Of a DNA stretch of 64,000 nt, positions 25,321-36,405 are shown piece by piece; positions within the stretch are counted from its first letter, which is position 1; every line of letters begins with the position of its first letter. Below the pieces are notes generated by a model. The model worked only from the letters and a program-made list of their open reading frames with translations. It searched no databases and was not told where the DNA came from. The translations under genes were made by a program, and so were the position numbers. The stretch is from Mytilus edulis (lineage: Eukaryota; Mollusca; Bivalvia; Mytilida; Mytilidae), in assembly GCF_963676685.1 (NCBI RefSeq), contig NC_092345.1, positions 81,409,592 through 81,473,591 on the forward strand. The letters run 5' to 3'.

Positions 25321-25841
25321 CTATGTTGGTATCACTGACATGAAATTCTCCACCATGGGTAAATACGTGGAAGTACTTATTAATGTAGATGACGAAAAAG
25401 CCACTTCAGTGTTAGACAGTGATTTCGTCGGTAATATACCAGTGACTTCTTCAGCATTAGACAGTGATATTGTCGGTAATATACCAGTGACTTCTTCAGC
25501 GTTAGACAGTGATTTCGTCGGTGATATACCAGTGACTTCTTCGGCGTTAGACGGTGATTTCATCGGTAATATACCAGTGACTTCTTCAGCATTAGACAGT
25601 GATTTCGTCGGTAATATACCAGTGACTTCTTCAGCGTTAGACAGTGATTTCGTGACCTTTGTCGTAATCTTGTCTATTCGTTTATCCAATGTTTTGAAAC
25701 TTGGTTTGAAAGGTTTTCTAAATAGTGGAAGAATTGGACGGTTAACTGTCGGGAAACTAGGCAACTTGATTGGCGGAATACTGGGTAATTTGATTGACTC
25801 AAAACTCGGCAGTTTAATTGTTACAGCACCATTGCCTATGA
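25321..25841 (-). CDS. Terminal exon of a probable repetitive secreted protein; first exon not found
   Basis: On the minus strand a textbook acceptor (tttctgttttatttgcag) at 25842 opens a 172-residue frame ending with a stop at 25321. The frame starts in phase 1, like exon 2 of the gene at 33.3-34.0 kb. It has three IKLPS(F/I)-type motifs, then a Lys/Pro-rich linker (RPILPLFRKPFKPSFKT), then about five copies of a 15-residue unit (KSLSNAEEVTGILPT, a 45-bp DNA repeat), and a Ser/Thr-rich tail. I searched up to about 26.8 kb and beyond the satellite and found no convincing signal-peptide exon. The opposite strand is also open for 220 residues (25205-25867), because the 45-bp unit lacks stops both ways, so the strand is not proven. 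Function unknown; the composition resembles secreted structural proteins of molluscs (inference). Confidence 0.42.
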
Positions 25842-25866
25842 CTGCAAATAAAACAGAAAAATCATA

Positions 25867-26845
25867 AACAAATCATTAAATTATAAACACATTTTGTTCA
25901 TTTGTGTTCCTAATTAGTTTTGTTTTCGATATTTGTCTTTTGAAAAAGTAAAATAACAAAAATACCGAATTCCATGGGAAACTAAAAAATAAAGTTCTTT
26001 AGAAAATGTCAAAATCAAAAGCTCACACAATCTAACGAATGGAAAACAACTGTCGTGTTCCCGACTTGGTACAGGCATTTCCTTAAGTAGAAAATGATGG
26101 ATCAAACCTTGTTTTTTATAGCTAGTTAAACCTCTCACTTGTATGACAGTCGCGTTGAATTTCATTATATTTGAGTGCGTGAACATAATTATGATAATAC
26201 AGTACAAGTGTATTCAAAATTTTAAAGGAAGTATGGTATTTGTACAATTATAACTGACAAAATATCGATATAACTGTTCATAGCACTACCAGTGTATCAA
26301 AACCGGGTCAGTGTCTTGCATATAATGTTACGGTATAACATGATAATCTTATCTTAAATCATATAACTTTCCCTTTTTTCTCTCTCTCTCTTTTTACGGT
26401 TTGGATTCCAAAACATTTTGAATCTCTTATATACTGAGTAATTGCCCCTGGATAATCAGAATAAATATATATGATAGTAATATAACAGAAAATGAATAAA
26501 AACATACATCGTTGCAAATCAAAATTAAGTTATGCAAAACCAAATCGGTCTGTACAATGGTTGTTCGTCACAGGGATGCCGTTTTTGTCCCTTATCATTT
26601 AACTGACTAATGATATGATATGCTAGTTTGTTGTATTCTAATTCATGTAAAATGCTCATGGTTATAAGAGACTGAACACTTAGTAAGATTCACTATTTTA
26701 TAAAGCTACAAAGATATGACTGACAGTTTGTAGACGGAAGCCTAGTAGGATGGATGGAAGATACCAAAAGGATATTTAAATCCATAAACCTGTGACAAAC
26801 AGACTTTTATAGCCATGACCGTTCGAAAGACAAACAACACTTTAC
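25867..26845. other. Between repetitive exon and satellite
   Basis: Searched on the minus strand for the missing first exon without success. Holds a (ct)n run at 26380-26392. A minus-strand TATAAAA lies near 26808-26814 but leads to no convincing signal peptide. Confidence 0.4.
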
Positions 26846-29426
26846 CAATCTTATCATAGAAAACTAAAAGCTTATCAACATAAACGCTATTAACTCAGAC
26901 CTGGGGATATCAATCTTATCATAGAAAACTAAAAGATTATCAACATAAACGCTATTAACTCAGACCTGGGGATACCAATCTTATCATAGAAAACTAAAAG
27001 ATTATCAACATAAACGCTATTAACTCAGGCCTGGGGATACCAATCTTATCATAGAAAACTAAAAGATTATCAACATAAACGCTATTAACTCAGGCCTGGG
27101 GATATCAATCTTATCATAGAAAACTAAAAGATTATCAACATAAACGCTATTAACTCAGGCCTGGGGATATCAGGTCTTATCATAGAAAACTAAAAGCTTA
27201 TCAACATAAACGCTATTAACTCAGGCCTGGGGATACCAATCTTATCATAGAAAACTAAAAGCTTATCAACATAAACGCTATTAACTCAGACCTGGGGATA
27301 TCAATCTTATCATAGAAAACTAAAAGATTATCAACATAAACGCTATTAACTCAGACCTGGGGATACCAATCTTATCATAGAAAACTAAAAGATTATCAAC
27401 ATAAACGCTATTAACTCAGGCCTGGGGATACCAATCTTATCATAGAAAACTAAAAGATTATCAACATAAACGCTATTAACTCAGGCCTGGGGATATCAAT
27501 CTTATCATAGAAAACTAAAAGATTATCAACATAAACGCTATTAACTCAGGCCTGGGGATATCAGGTCTTATCATAGAAAACTAAAAGCTTATCAACATAA
27601 ACGCTATTAACTCAGGCCTGGGGATACCAATCTTATCATAGAAAACTAAAAGCTTATCAACATAAACGCTATTAACTCAGGCCTGGGGATACCAATCTTA
27701 TCATAGAAAACTAAAAGATTATCAACATAAACGCTATTAACTCAGGCCTGGGGATACCAATCTTATCATAGAAAACTAAAAGATTATCAACATAAACGCT
27801 ATTAACTCAGGCCTGGGGATACCAATCTTATCATAGAAAACTAAAAGATTATCAACATAAACGCTATTAACTCAGGCCTGGGGATATCAATCTTATCATA
27901 GAAAACTAAAAGATTATCAACATAAACGCTATTAACTCAGGCCTGGGGATACCAATCTTATCATAGAAAACTAAAAGATTATCAACATAAACGCTATTAA
28001 CTCAGGCCTGGGGATACCAATCTTATCATAGAAAACTAAAAGATTATCAACATAAACGCTATTAACTCAGGCCTGGGGATATCAATCTTATCATAGAAAA
28101 CTAAAAGATTATCAACATAAACGCTATTAACTCAGACCTGGGGATACCAATCTTATCATAGAAAACTAAAAGATTATCAACATAAACGCTATTAACTCAG
28201 GCCTGGGGATACCAATCTTATCATAGAAAACTAAAAGATTATCAACATAAACGCTATTAACTCAGGCCTGGGGATACCAATCTTATCATAGAAAACTAAA
28301 AGATTATCAACATAAACGCTATTAACTCAGACCTGGGGATATCAATCTTATCATAGAAAACTAAAAGATTATCAACATAAACGCTATTAACTCAGGCCTG
28401 GGGATACCAATCTTATCATAGAAAACTAAAAGATTATCAACATAAACGCTATTAACTCAGACCTGGGGATACCAATCTTATCATAGAAAACTAAAAGATT
28501 ATCAACATAAACGCTATTAACTCAGACCTGGGGATACCAATCTTATCATAGAAAACTAAAAGATTATCAACATAAACGCTATTAACTCAGACCTGGGGAT
28601 ACCAATCTTATCATAGAAAACTAAAAGATTATCAACATAAACGCTATTAACTCAGGCCTGGGGATACCAATCTTATCATAGAAAACTAAAAGATTATCAA
28701 CATAAACGCTATTAACTCAGGCCTGGGGATACCAATCTTATCATAGAAAACTAAAAGATTATCAACATAAACGCTATTAACTCAGACCTGGGGATACCAA
28801 TCTTATCATAGAAAACTAAAAGATTATCAACATCAACGCTATTAACTCAGGCCTGGGGATACCAATCTTATCATAGAAAACTAAAAGATTATCAACATAA
28901 ACGCTATTAACTCAGGCCTGGGGATACCAATCTTATCATAGAAAACTAAAAGATTATCAACATAAACGCTATTAACTCAGGCCTGGGGATATCAATTTTA
29001 TCATAGAAAACTAAAAGATTATCAACATAAACGCTATTAACTCAGGCCTGGGGATACCAATCTTATCATAGAAAACTAAAAGATTATCAACATAAACGCT
29101 ATTAACTCAGGCCTGGGGATACCAATCTTATCATAGAAAACTAAAAGATTATCAACATAAACGCTATTAACTCAGGCCTGGGGATATCAATCTTATCATA
29201 GAAAACTAAAAGATTATCAACATAAACGCTATTAACTCAGGCCTGGGGATATCAATCTTATCATAGAAAACTAAAAGCTTATCAACATAAACGCTATTAA
29301 CTCAGACCTGGGGATATCAATCTTATCATAGAAAACTAAAAGATTATCAACATAAACGCTATTAACTCAGGCCTGGGGATATCAATCTTATCATAGAAAA
29401 CTAAAAGCTTATCAACATAAACGCTA
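26846..29426. repeat. 65-bp satellite array, left part (about 40 units)
   Basis: Near-identical head-to-tail 65-bp units (start caatcttatcatagaaaac, end caggcctggggatac). Variants differ at a few fixed places: cagacc/caggcc, gatac/gatat, agattatc/agcttatc, and a 66-bp form with caggtc. Units 1-6 and 7-12 show the same order of variants, a 391-bp higher-order repeat (26846 to 27237). There are no spacers and no coding frame. Confidence 0.97.
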
Positions 29427-30395
29427 ATATGAGGCAGGCATTACCTGTAAATGGGGACGAAGTCTGTATGAATTATTATTTTGTAACTCAATTATTTGTC
29501 CAAAAAAAAGACACGGAAATACAGTAACGTTTCCGATTTTGGTTCTGTTGTTAGGGATTTTAGTTGTGACGTTATTTAAATTATGACGTCATATGCAATG
29601 TAAACAAGAAACGCTATCATTAGGTAACGTTTTTTCATATCAAGGAATTATTAAAAATGAAATAAGTATTGCGCGTTCCTTCCTATTTTATACTAGACTG
29701 ATAAATATATATTTTACTCAAAGTTTCATACAAACGAGACCGGAAAAAGGAAGTATATTGTACATTTCTGCGCAGGTCCGGGATTTCAAAACATGACATA
29801 AAAAAAATTGAACGATTTTGAGTTCATTAGTATGGGGACGAAGTCCCCAATAACAGTAGAAAATTCAATAAAAAAAAAAATTCGGGAAAATTTCCCGAAT
29901 TTTTCATTGTACTAATGAACTCAAAATCGTTCAATTTTTTTTATGTCTTGTTTTGAAATCCCGGACCTGCGCAGAAATGTACAATATACTTCCTTTTTCC
30001 GGTCTCGTTTGTATGAAACTTTGAGTAAAATATATATTTATCAGTCTAGTATAAAATAGGAAGGAACGCGCAATACTTATTTCATTTTTAATAATTCCTT
30101 GATATGAAAAAACGTTACCTAATGATAGCGTTTCTTGTTTACATTGCATATGACGTCATAATTTAAATAACGTCACAACTAAAATCCCTAACAACAGAAC
30201 CAAAATCGGAAACGTTACTGTATTTCCGTGTCTTTTTTTTTGGACAAATAATTGAGTTACAAAAAAATAATTCATACAGACTTCGTCCCCATTTACAGGT
30301 AATGCCTGCCTCATATTACAATGAAAAATTCGGGAAATTTTCCCGAATTTTTTTTTTTATTGAATTTTCTACTGTTATTGGGGACTTCGTCCCCA
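29427..30395 (+). mobile_element. TA-targeting non-autonomous element, copy 1 (split by copy 2)
   Basis: Copy 1 is 29427-29830 plus 30319-30395, about 483 bp, starting atatgaggcaggcattacc and ending gacttcgtcccca. It sits in a satellite unit with a duplicated TA (29425-29426; 30396-30397 shared with copy 3). Near its left end is tggggacgaagtc, the inverse of its right terminus, so the inverted repeat is subterminal on the left. The interior has an attcggga/tcccgaat hairpin. No transposase. Confidence 0.85.
29833..30316 (-). mobile_element. TA-targeting non-autonomous element, copy 2 (inverted, inside copy 1)
   Basis: A full 484-bp copy in reverse orientation between TA at 29831-29832 and TA at 30317-30318. 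Its target reads cattag-TA-caatg, which is intact (cattagtacaatg) in copy 3, proving insertion with TA duplication. Nearly identical to copy 1. Confidence 0.88.
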
Positions 30396-30397
30396 TA

Positions 30398-30875
30398 ATA
30401 TGAGGCAGGCATTACCTGTGAATGGGGACGAAGTCTGTAATTTTTTTTTTTTTTAATTCAAACATGTTGATAAAAAAAAACGGAAATACCGTAACGTTTC
30501 CGATGTTGGTTCTGTTGTTAGGGGTTTAGTTGTGACGTTATTTAAATTATAACGTCATATGCAATGTAAACACAGAAACGCTATCATCAGGTAACGTTTT
30601 TTCATATCAAGGAATTATTAAAAATGAAATTGGTATTGCGCGTTCCTTCCTATTTTATACTAGACTGATAAATATATATTTTACTCAAAGTTTCATACAA
30701 ACGAGACCGGAAAAAGGAAGTACATTGTACATTTTTGCGCAGGTCCGGGATTTCAAAACACGACAAAAAAAAAATTGAACGATTTTGAGTTCATTAGTAC
30801 AATGAAAAATTCGGGAAATTTTCCCGTATTTTTTTTTTATTGAATTTTCTACTGTTATTGGGGACTCCGTCCCCA
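30398..30875 (+). mobile_element. TA-targeting non-autonomous element, copy 3 (tandem to copy 1)
   Basis: A 478-bp forward copy sharing the TA at 30396-30397 with copy 1 and flanked by TA at 30876-30877 before the satellite resumes. It is slightly more diverged (the TGACGTCA palindrome of the other copies is mutated here). Confidence 0.85.
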
Positions 30876-30877
30876 TA

Positions 30878-31165
30878 TTAACTCAGACCTGGGGATATCA
30901 ATCTTATCATAGAAAACTAAAAGATTATCAACATAAACGCTATTAACTCAGGCCTGGGGATATCAATCTTATCATAGAAAACTAAAAGATTATCAACATA
31001 AACGCTATTAACTCAGACCTGGGGATATCAATTTTATCATAGAAAACTAAAAGATTATCAACATAAACGCTATTAACTCAGGCCTGGGGATATCAATCTT
31101 ATCATAGAAAACTAAAAGCTTATCAACATAAACGCTATTAACTCAGGCCTGGGGATATCAGGTCT
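30878..31165. repeat. 65-bp satellite array, right part (about 4.4 units)
   Basis: Continuation of the array after the inserted elements. Its first bases (ttaactcag) join exactly to the interrupted unit ending aacgcta at 29426. The last unit ends with the 66-bp variant's caggtc. Confidence 0.95.
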
Positions 31166-31169
31166 TCAG

Positions 31170-31440
31170 GGTGGGTAAATCAAATCCTGTTTCACATGTG
31201 GGACCCGTCGTGTTGCTCATATATAAGATTATTATACAATAATGATGTAATTTTTGAAGAAAAGAGAATGGGATTGTGGCTATGGCCATTGGCATTAGCA
31301 TATTTCCGTCGTCATCTGAGAAACAGATATTCCATAACGGTCAACCATCTGGAAACAGATATTCGGCATAACGGTCAACCATCTGGAAACAGATATTCCA
31401 TAACGGTCAACCATCTGGAAACAGTGTCCATAAAAATTCG
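31170..31440 (-). repeat. Fragment of a dispersed repeat with an internal ~33-bp triplication
   Basis: gtgggacccgtcgtgttgct is the reverse of gcaacacgacgggtgccgca at 57930-57945. Then catctggaaacagatattc...ataacggtcaac occurs three times (31310-31420), related to ggttgaccgttatggaataa near 57790. It directly abuts the satellite. Confidence 0.68.
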
Positions 31441-31449
31441 AGGTGTTAT

Positions 31450-32670
31450 ATGTGATATTCACATGCTTAATTTATAAATGTTTTAAACCAACTATAATGC
31501 TTCATTGACATTCAGCAACACTAAGACGTACTATATCTACAAACAAAAACAAGTTTGTTCAAAACATAAAACTTTTAGAATACTCACAATGAAGAGCTTG
31601 CAGAGCTATTATTACAATACATGGCCTTAAATGCATTTTACACATAACCAAATACTATGATACACACGCTTTTTACCTGTAAGTTACCTTTTCTTTAAAT
31701 GTATGTCAGATGCACATGTGTGTTGTTGGAGTTACATATGTACTTTAAGTAATCGATCTCCATGTTTGTATTTTTACAAGAGTTTCAAATCAGGTTTGTA
31801 AAGATTTTATTTTGCTTAAATGAAAACACTTTATGGAAATGAAAGATTTATTCAAAATATGAATTAATTAGACAGTAACTAAACAAGTTAAATTAAACCT
31901 CATAAAAAAATATCTTGAGATTAATATATGCATCTAACAATTTTATAGACTAGTACATGTCGCAATCGGCCCGAGTCTAGGCAAGTTGTGAAGAAATACA
32001 ACAGAAACTAACAAAGTCCCAGCAAGCAATACCTAAGTTGTGGTATCATACCTGAATAGCGAGCCACGGTATCGAAGTTATAGTATAGAAACAAGCGATA
32101 GCCTTTCAAAAAGTGCTATATTCGACTCTTAGCTGATGACAATGGAAAGAGCTCTCGCTTTGTAGATTAATTCATTTACTAGAATAGCCAGGTGCATCAA
32201 TCAACAAATTTTACCACACACGTGAGGTCACACGTTATGAAATAGTATCGTTTAACGTTGTTGTTTACTCCAGAAGATTCGTCTATTCATAGATAAAAGT
32301 TACCTGTGTAAAATCTAATTGCTAAGATAGAGACGACAAATCCGATACTCTACGGGATTGAAGGACATTTACTAGGTTTGGATTGTCCTAACCAATCAAT
32401 AAATTTTGATTATTCACGACTCGTAATATCTTCCAATCAGGTAGCAAGAAAAATTCACGTCATAAGTGTCCATCGTTCAATTCTTAAGGAATTAAAATAT
32501 GCAGTATTACACCCTCCGTCATCAAAAATGTTTAATTAACAATTTGCACAGGTTTGGTTTCCTCCGAGTCAATTTTGCCACTTAATTAAATATACATGTA
32601 TATATCGCAAATAGCTTGTAACGTCGTCTATCTACAGCCAGGTTTCAAATCGTCAAAAGAAAAACAGAGA
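31450..32670. other. Intergenic, nothing recognised
   Basis: No gene, RNA or repeat family supported on either strand. Confidence 0.4.
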
Positions 32671-32678
32671 ATAATATA

Positions 32679-32864
32679 ACAGTGAAACCTGTTTAAACCA
32701 AACCTTTTCGGGACTTAAGATTATGTTCAGTTTTGGCCGATGTTCGGTTTTATCAGGTTCACCGTGACAACTCGTACAATTTGATATGACGGTGCTTAAG
32801 AACATTTTTGGTTCATACAGGTTTTCGGTTTATGCAGGATTCGGTTAAGCCAGGTTTCGCTGTA
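32679..32864. mobile_element. Small inverted-repeat element (MITE-like)
   Basis: Left end acagtgaaacctgtttaaacc and right end ggttaagccaggtttcgctgt form imperfect terminal inverted repeats about 20 bp long. The interior has related gtttggtt/ggttcatacagg motifs. About 185 bp, no ORF. The target duplication is not clear. Confidence 0.5.
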
Positions 32865-33270
32865 CATAAAAAAAAATTCAATGATGGACCTGAAAGCCTG
32901 GTCATTTCTGCATGTTATGAACATTCAAGTTTAATTGAGAAAAAAACCGAAATCAGATTAACAAATTCACTTGTTTGATATAAGCTTGAACGCTTGAAAC
33001 GGTTTTTGGAACAACGTCAAAATGCTCTTATGATAGGGACGTCATGAAATACTCGCTTGTAACAACATCGTGCGAATCGTCGTCATCGTCTTTCGCTAAC
33101 AGGCTTTATCTGTCATCTATGAAGAATACTCGACCACTGCTCGTCATCAGATAGTTCAACATCTGCTGCCATTAGATATAAGAACCTAAATCTAGCTCCA
33201 ATGTATTTGCATTCCTTCTATCTAATTTGCGTTGAATTTGATGTATCTCCATTAGAGGAGTTCTAAAGTC

Positions 33271-33993
33271 CTATAATGGAAGAATTGGAATGTCCATTGG
33301 CTCCATGCGAGGAGTTGTCTGATGTGTCGGTATATGTATAACGGGTGGGTCTGCTCTTTCCAATGATTTGTCTGTAGTCTGCAGTGTTGGTACAGTGGTT
33401 GGACCTTTGTTTTTGAGGTATTCATAATCTGTGTCTGTCAATGTCAGAAAACTGATCCAATTTTGTCTGTTTCCGTAAGACATAGGGAGGAAAAAATGAA
33501 AGAGTTTGATGAATGGTGTGTAGATGAACGGATGAATGCTTGTAGCATATGGAGGCAAAATAAACTTCCTGTACATCTTGGAATGTTTTATAGGTATGCC
33601 TTGTATACGCAAAACTGAAAAAGAAAAATAAGATTTTGTTGTAAAATAATGTACACTTTATGTGCGTTTTTTTATTTATTACAATAGTATTTTTTGTCTA
33701 TTGGTGACAACTGCATATTGTAGTTGTATCAAAGATCTAATTAATTGTCATAACTATTTCAGTTACAGAGTACGACAGGGTTGTCCTTTTCTCCCTACCA
33801 TATATGTTGTAAAACCTTATGAGTGAAATGTTATTTGATGTCTTAAAGATACTTCCAAATATACCTCTTAAACACAAACTTTTAGTATAAATCAGAAATT
33901 TAAAAATAAAAATGTTACAATTTGCTAATATCGTTTTAACCTACCTGAATTAACCGCTAAAACCCAAATGATAATAGATGACTTGAAAGTCAT
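33271..33993 (-). CDS. Small secreted orphan protein (2 exons, about 130 residues)
   Basis: No family recognised. Exon 1 (33993-33945) starts at an ATG and encodes a short charged start followed by a hydrophobic run (SIIIWVLAV), a likely signal peptide. It ends in a phase-1 donor G|gtaggt. Exon 2 (33614-33271) follows the acceptor tttttctttttcag and joins in frame to give about 130 residues. The mature part is rich in Pro, Ile, Phe and Tyr at first (FILPPY, HPFIYTPF), then Thr/Pro-rich (PTTVPTLQTT, PTHQTTP), and ends in IPILPL. There are no cysteines in the predicted mature chain, so it is not a disulfide peptide. A TATATA motif lies about 20-25 bases upstream of the ATG. Family members could be shell, byssal or mantle secretory proteins, but that is a guess. 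Splice and signal evidence is good; expression is untested. Confidence 0.62.
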
Positions 33994-34077
33994 AATGTTA
34001 TCTGCAGCTTTGTCTATATAATGGTTATCCTTTGTGTTACACCAAGAACACTATATTATACATATATAAACAGTAAG

Positions 34078-34097
34078 CCTATATAGATCTATATAGG
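34078..34097. promoter_or_regulatory. Perfect 20-bp palindrome upstream of the secreted orphan gene
   Basis: cctatatagatctatatagg is its own reverse complement and includes TATATAG on both strands. It lies 85-104 bases upstream of the ATG at 33993; a second TATATA motif is nearer the ATG (34011-34018). Confidence 0.35.
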
Positions 34098-34454
34098 AAT
34101 ACAGGTATTATATGGTACATAATTTTAGAATGAGTCTTTTTGCGTAATATGACGCACATAGTGACAATGGGTTTTATTATTAGTAACGACCAATGACATT
34201 GAACTATTTTTAATTAATGTAACTATTGGTGCAAAAAAAATGAATGGTGTCATAACTTTTGAACACATACAACTCCAAATGTGTTGCGTTTCGTGCGCTT
34301 ATATACAAATGTAATTATTAAACAGGGTTTTATTTTAAAAGGATGTCAACTCAAAATTGTTATGAATGTCAAGTTATAGTCTACGAATTGTCGAATATCA
34401 AAATCCAAATTTAAATCTTACGGAAGCCTTTAAGGGCCATGTTCAATTACTTTA

Positions 34455-34545
34455 TACAATTTGATATAACAAATTATTAATTTGATATAACAGATTATCA
34501 ATTCGATATAACAGATTATCAATTCGATATAACAGATTATCATAT
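34455..34545. repeat. 21-bp AT-rich minisatellite, left block
   Basis: About four units of aatttgatataacaaattat t type (variants with cagattatc and attcgat). The same unit recurs at 35640-35830. Confidence 0.88.
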
Positions 34546-35148
34546 ACTTAGACTAAATAACCTATAAATTTTACCGTATGATAATAGCATTAAATTGACG
34601 TAAATTCCATATTTTTCGAATTGGTGCTTAGCGGGCTGATATGAAAAATTTATCAAATGCTTATCACATGCCTTTCCGTAACGTTATCACGTGGCATTCC
34701 GGTAATACTCGGCCAATTCCGGAAAATACACCTCAATGCTACGTTTTCAGTGAAAAACATTACAAAGTAGTGTACAAAACAACTATTTGAATACTGGAAA
34801 GAATATTGTTTAAAATCATAAAAAAAAAAAAAAATAATAATAAATGCATTTTTTAAGTTTTTCTGAAACATAATTTAGAAAGTTTCTTTAAAAAGTTGAC
34901 TTTTCCAAACAATGATCATTATGTATATTGTTGAATTATTTTTTTGTCGATTCGTCCATAATAAATGGGTTTTTTTTTCTCGCTCTGTTGAGACATATGA
35001 TAGAAAGATTTCATATTGAATGTATCAAATTTTGGGTCCGACGGCCGTGAACTTTTTTACTCTTTAAACTTCTGGAACCACGTAAAAGGATCAATATATG
35101 AATCTGTTATTTTTTTCTACTGTTGAAGCATATGATAAAAAGATCATA

Positions 35149-35275
35149 ACATGTCATTTTTCATATCGCATGTATTATCAGCCCTCGGTCAATATCAGCC
35201 CTCGAGCCATGCGGCTCTTGGGCTGAGTATTGAACCTAGGGCTGATAATACATGCAATATGAAAAATGCCATGTA
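35149..35275. repeat. Inverted repeat (hairpin) 1
   Basis: Arms acatgtcatttttcatatcg ... and cgatatt-like ...gcaatatgaaaaatgccatgt pair over about 45 bases, with a loop around gagccatgcggctcttgggc. No ORF. Confidence 0.82.
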
Positions 35276-35283
35276 ATAATATA

Positions 35284-35428
35284 CAATTACTGTCTTTTGA
35301 TGAGGTAAATATGCGGTTTTATTGACTTTTGAAAAATTGATATTCACTGAGGCCGACGGCCGAAGTGAATATCAGTTTTTCAAAAGTCAATTAAACCACA
35401 TATTTACCGAAACAAAAGACAGTAATTG
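35284..35428. repeat. Inverted repeat (hairpin) 2
   Basis: Arms caattactgtcttttgatga and tcaaaagtcaattaaacc...caaaagacagtaattg pair almost throughout, around the centre gaggccgacggccgaagtg. Starts 8 bases after hairpin 1. Confidence 0.85.
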
Positions 35429-35639
35429 TTTTATTCCATATTCCGAGGAGATAAAATGTATTTGATGACAAACATAATACCAAAACAAATTTTACATGAA
35501 ACATTTTACCATAACGTAGCATGTAAAAGCGCGTGACGTTTAGCGCGGTGAATAACACTTTCTCAGGTGAATATGCTTTTTTATTCAAAGTCCAATTCAT
35601 ATAGAGAAACCTACTAAAATAATACCAATATGGAATAAT

Positions 35640-35830
35640 CTGATATTATCAATTTGGTATAACAGATTTTCAATTTTGATAATTATAACAATTTGTAAAT
35701 TTGATATAACAAATTATTAATTTGATATAACAAATTATTAATTTGATATAACAAATTATTAATTTGATATAACAAATTATTAATTTGATATAACAAATGA
35801 CCAATTTGATATAAAAAATTGTGAATTTCT
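35640..35830. repeat. 21-bp AT-rich minisatellite, right block
   Basis: About nine units of the 21-bp unit seen at 34455-34545; five in a row at 35695-35800 are nearly identical. Confidence 0.9.
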
Positions 35831-36405
35831 CTACCAATAGGATAATTTTATCATAATAATGATTAATTTAAATATTGCATAACCCAAACTGGCGCATTTC
35901 GTGTACTAATTGATTGTTCATCGGACGTGCAGTGACAAATATCTAAGATCATCTAATGCATATTCAAAACTCAATTTACAGGTTTATTGTTTCTGTAACT
36001 CATCCTCCTCCCTTTTTTCTCCTTTATTTGATACATTTTTTTGGGGACTAGTTTCCCAATTTCGTATATGGGACTTTGTGTCTTAGAACGAACAAGTATA
36101 AGAGAGAAAAGGGCCTGTTTGATCAATATATATTGCATATTTTCAAAGGAAAACAAAGAGTTCTATTGAGATATTGCTTTTTCTAGGACCATAGGAACAT
36201 GCAAGGATAAAAAAATATGCTTCACCTTCTTGAAAAAGCCTGGCATGATGCTTTAATGATTTCAACAGGAACATGAAAGGATAAATATTATAAATTTAGC
36301 TTTAACATATATTTTTTATTTGGATTTTTAAAAATTAAAATAAAGAAACATGCGTGAGATTTTTAATGATTGCTGACTTCTAATTAATTAATTAATTAGA
36401 CCACT

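Noticed and set aside
29593-30876. Repeated 63-72 codon ORFs inside the three TA elements
   Set aside because: They coincide with a non-autonomous element, are AT-rich, lack domains, and one copy is altered; no evidence of translation.
26846-31165. CRISPR-like regular repeats
   Set aside because: Units abut head to tail with no unique spacers, and the genome is eukaryotic.
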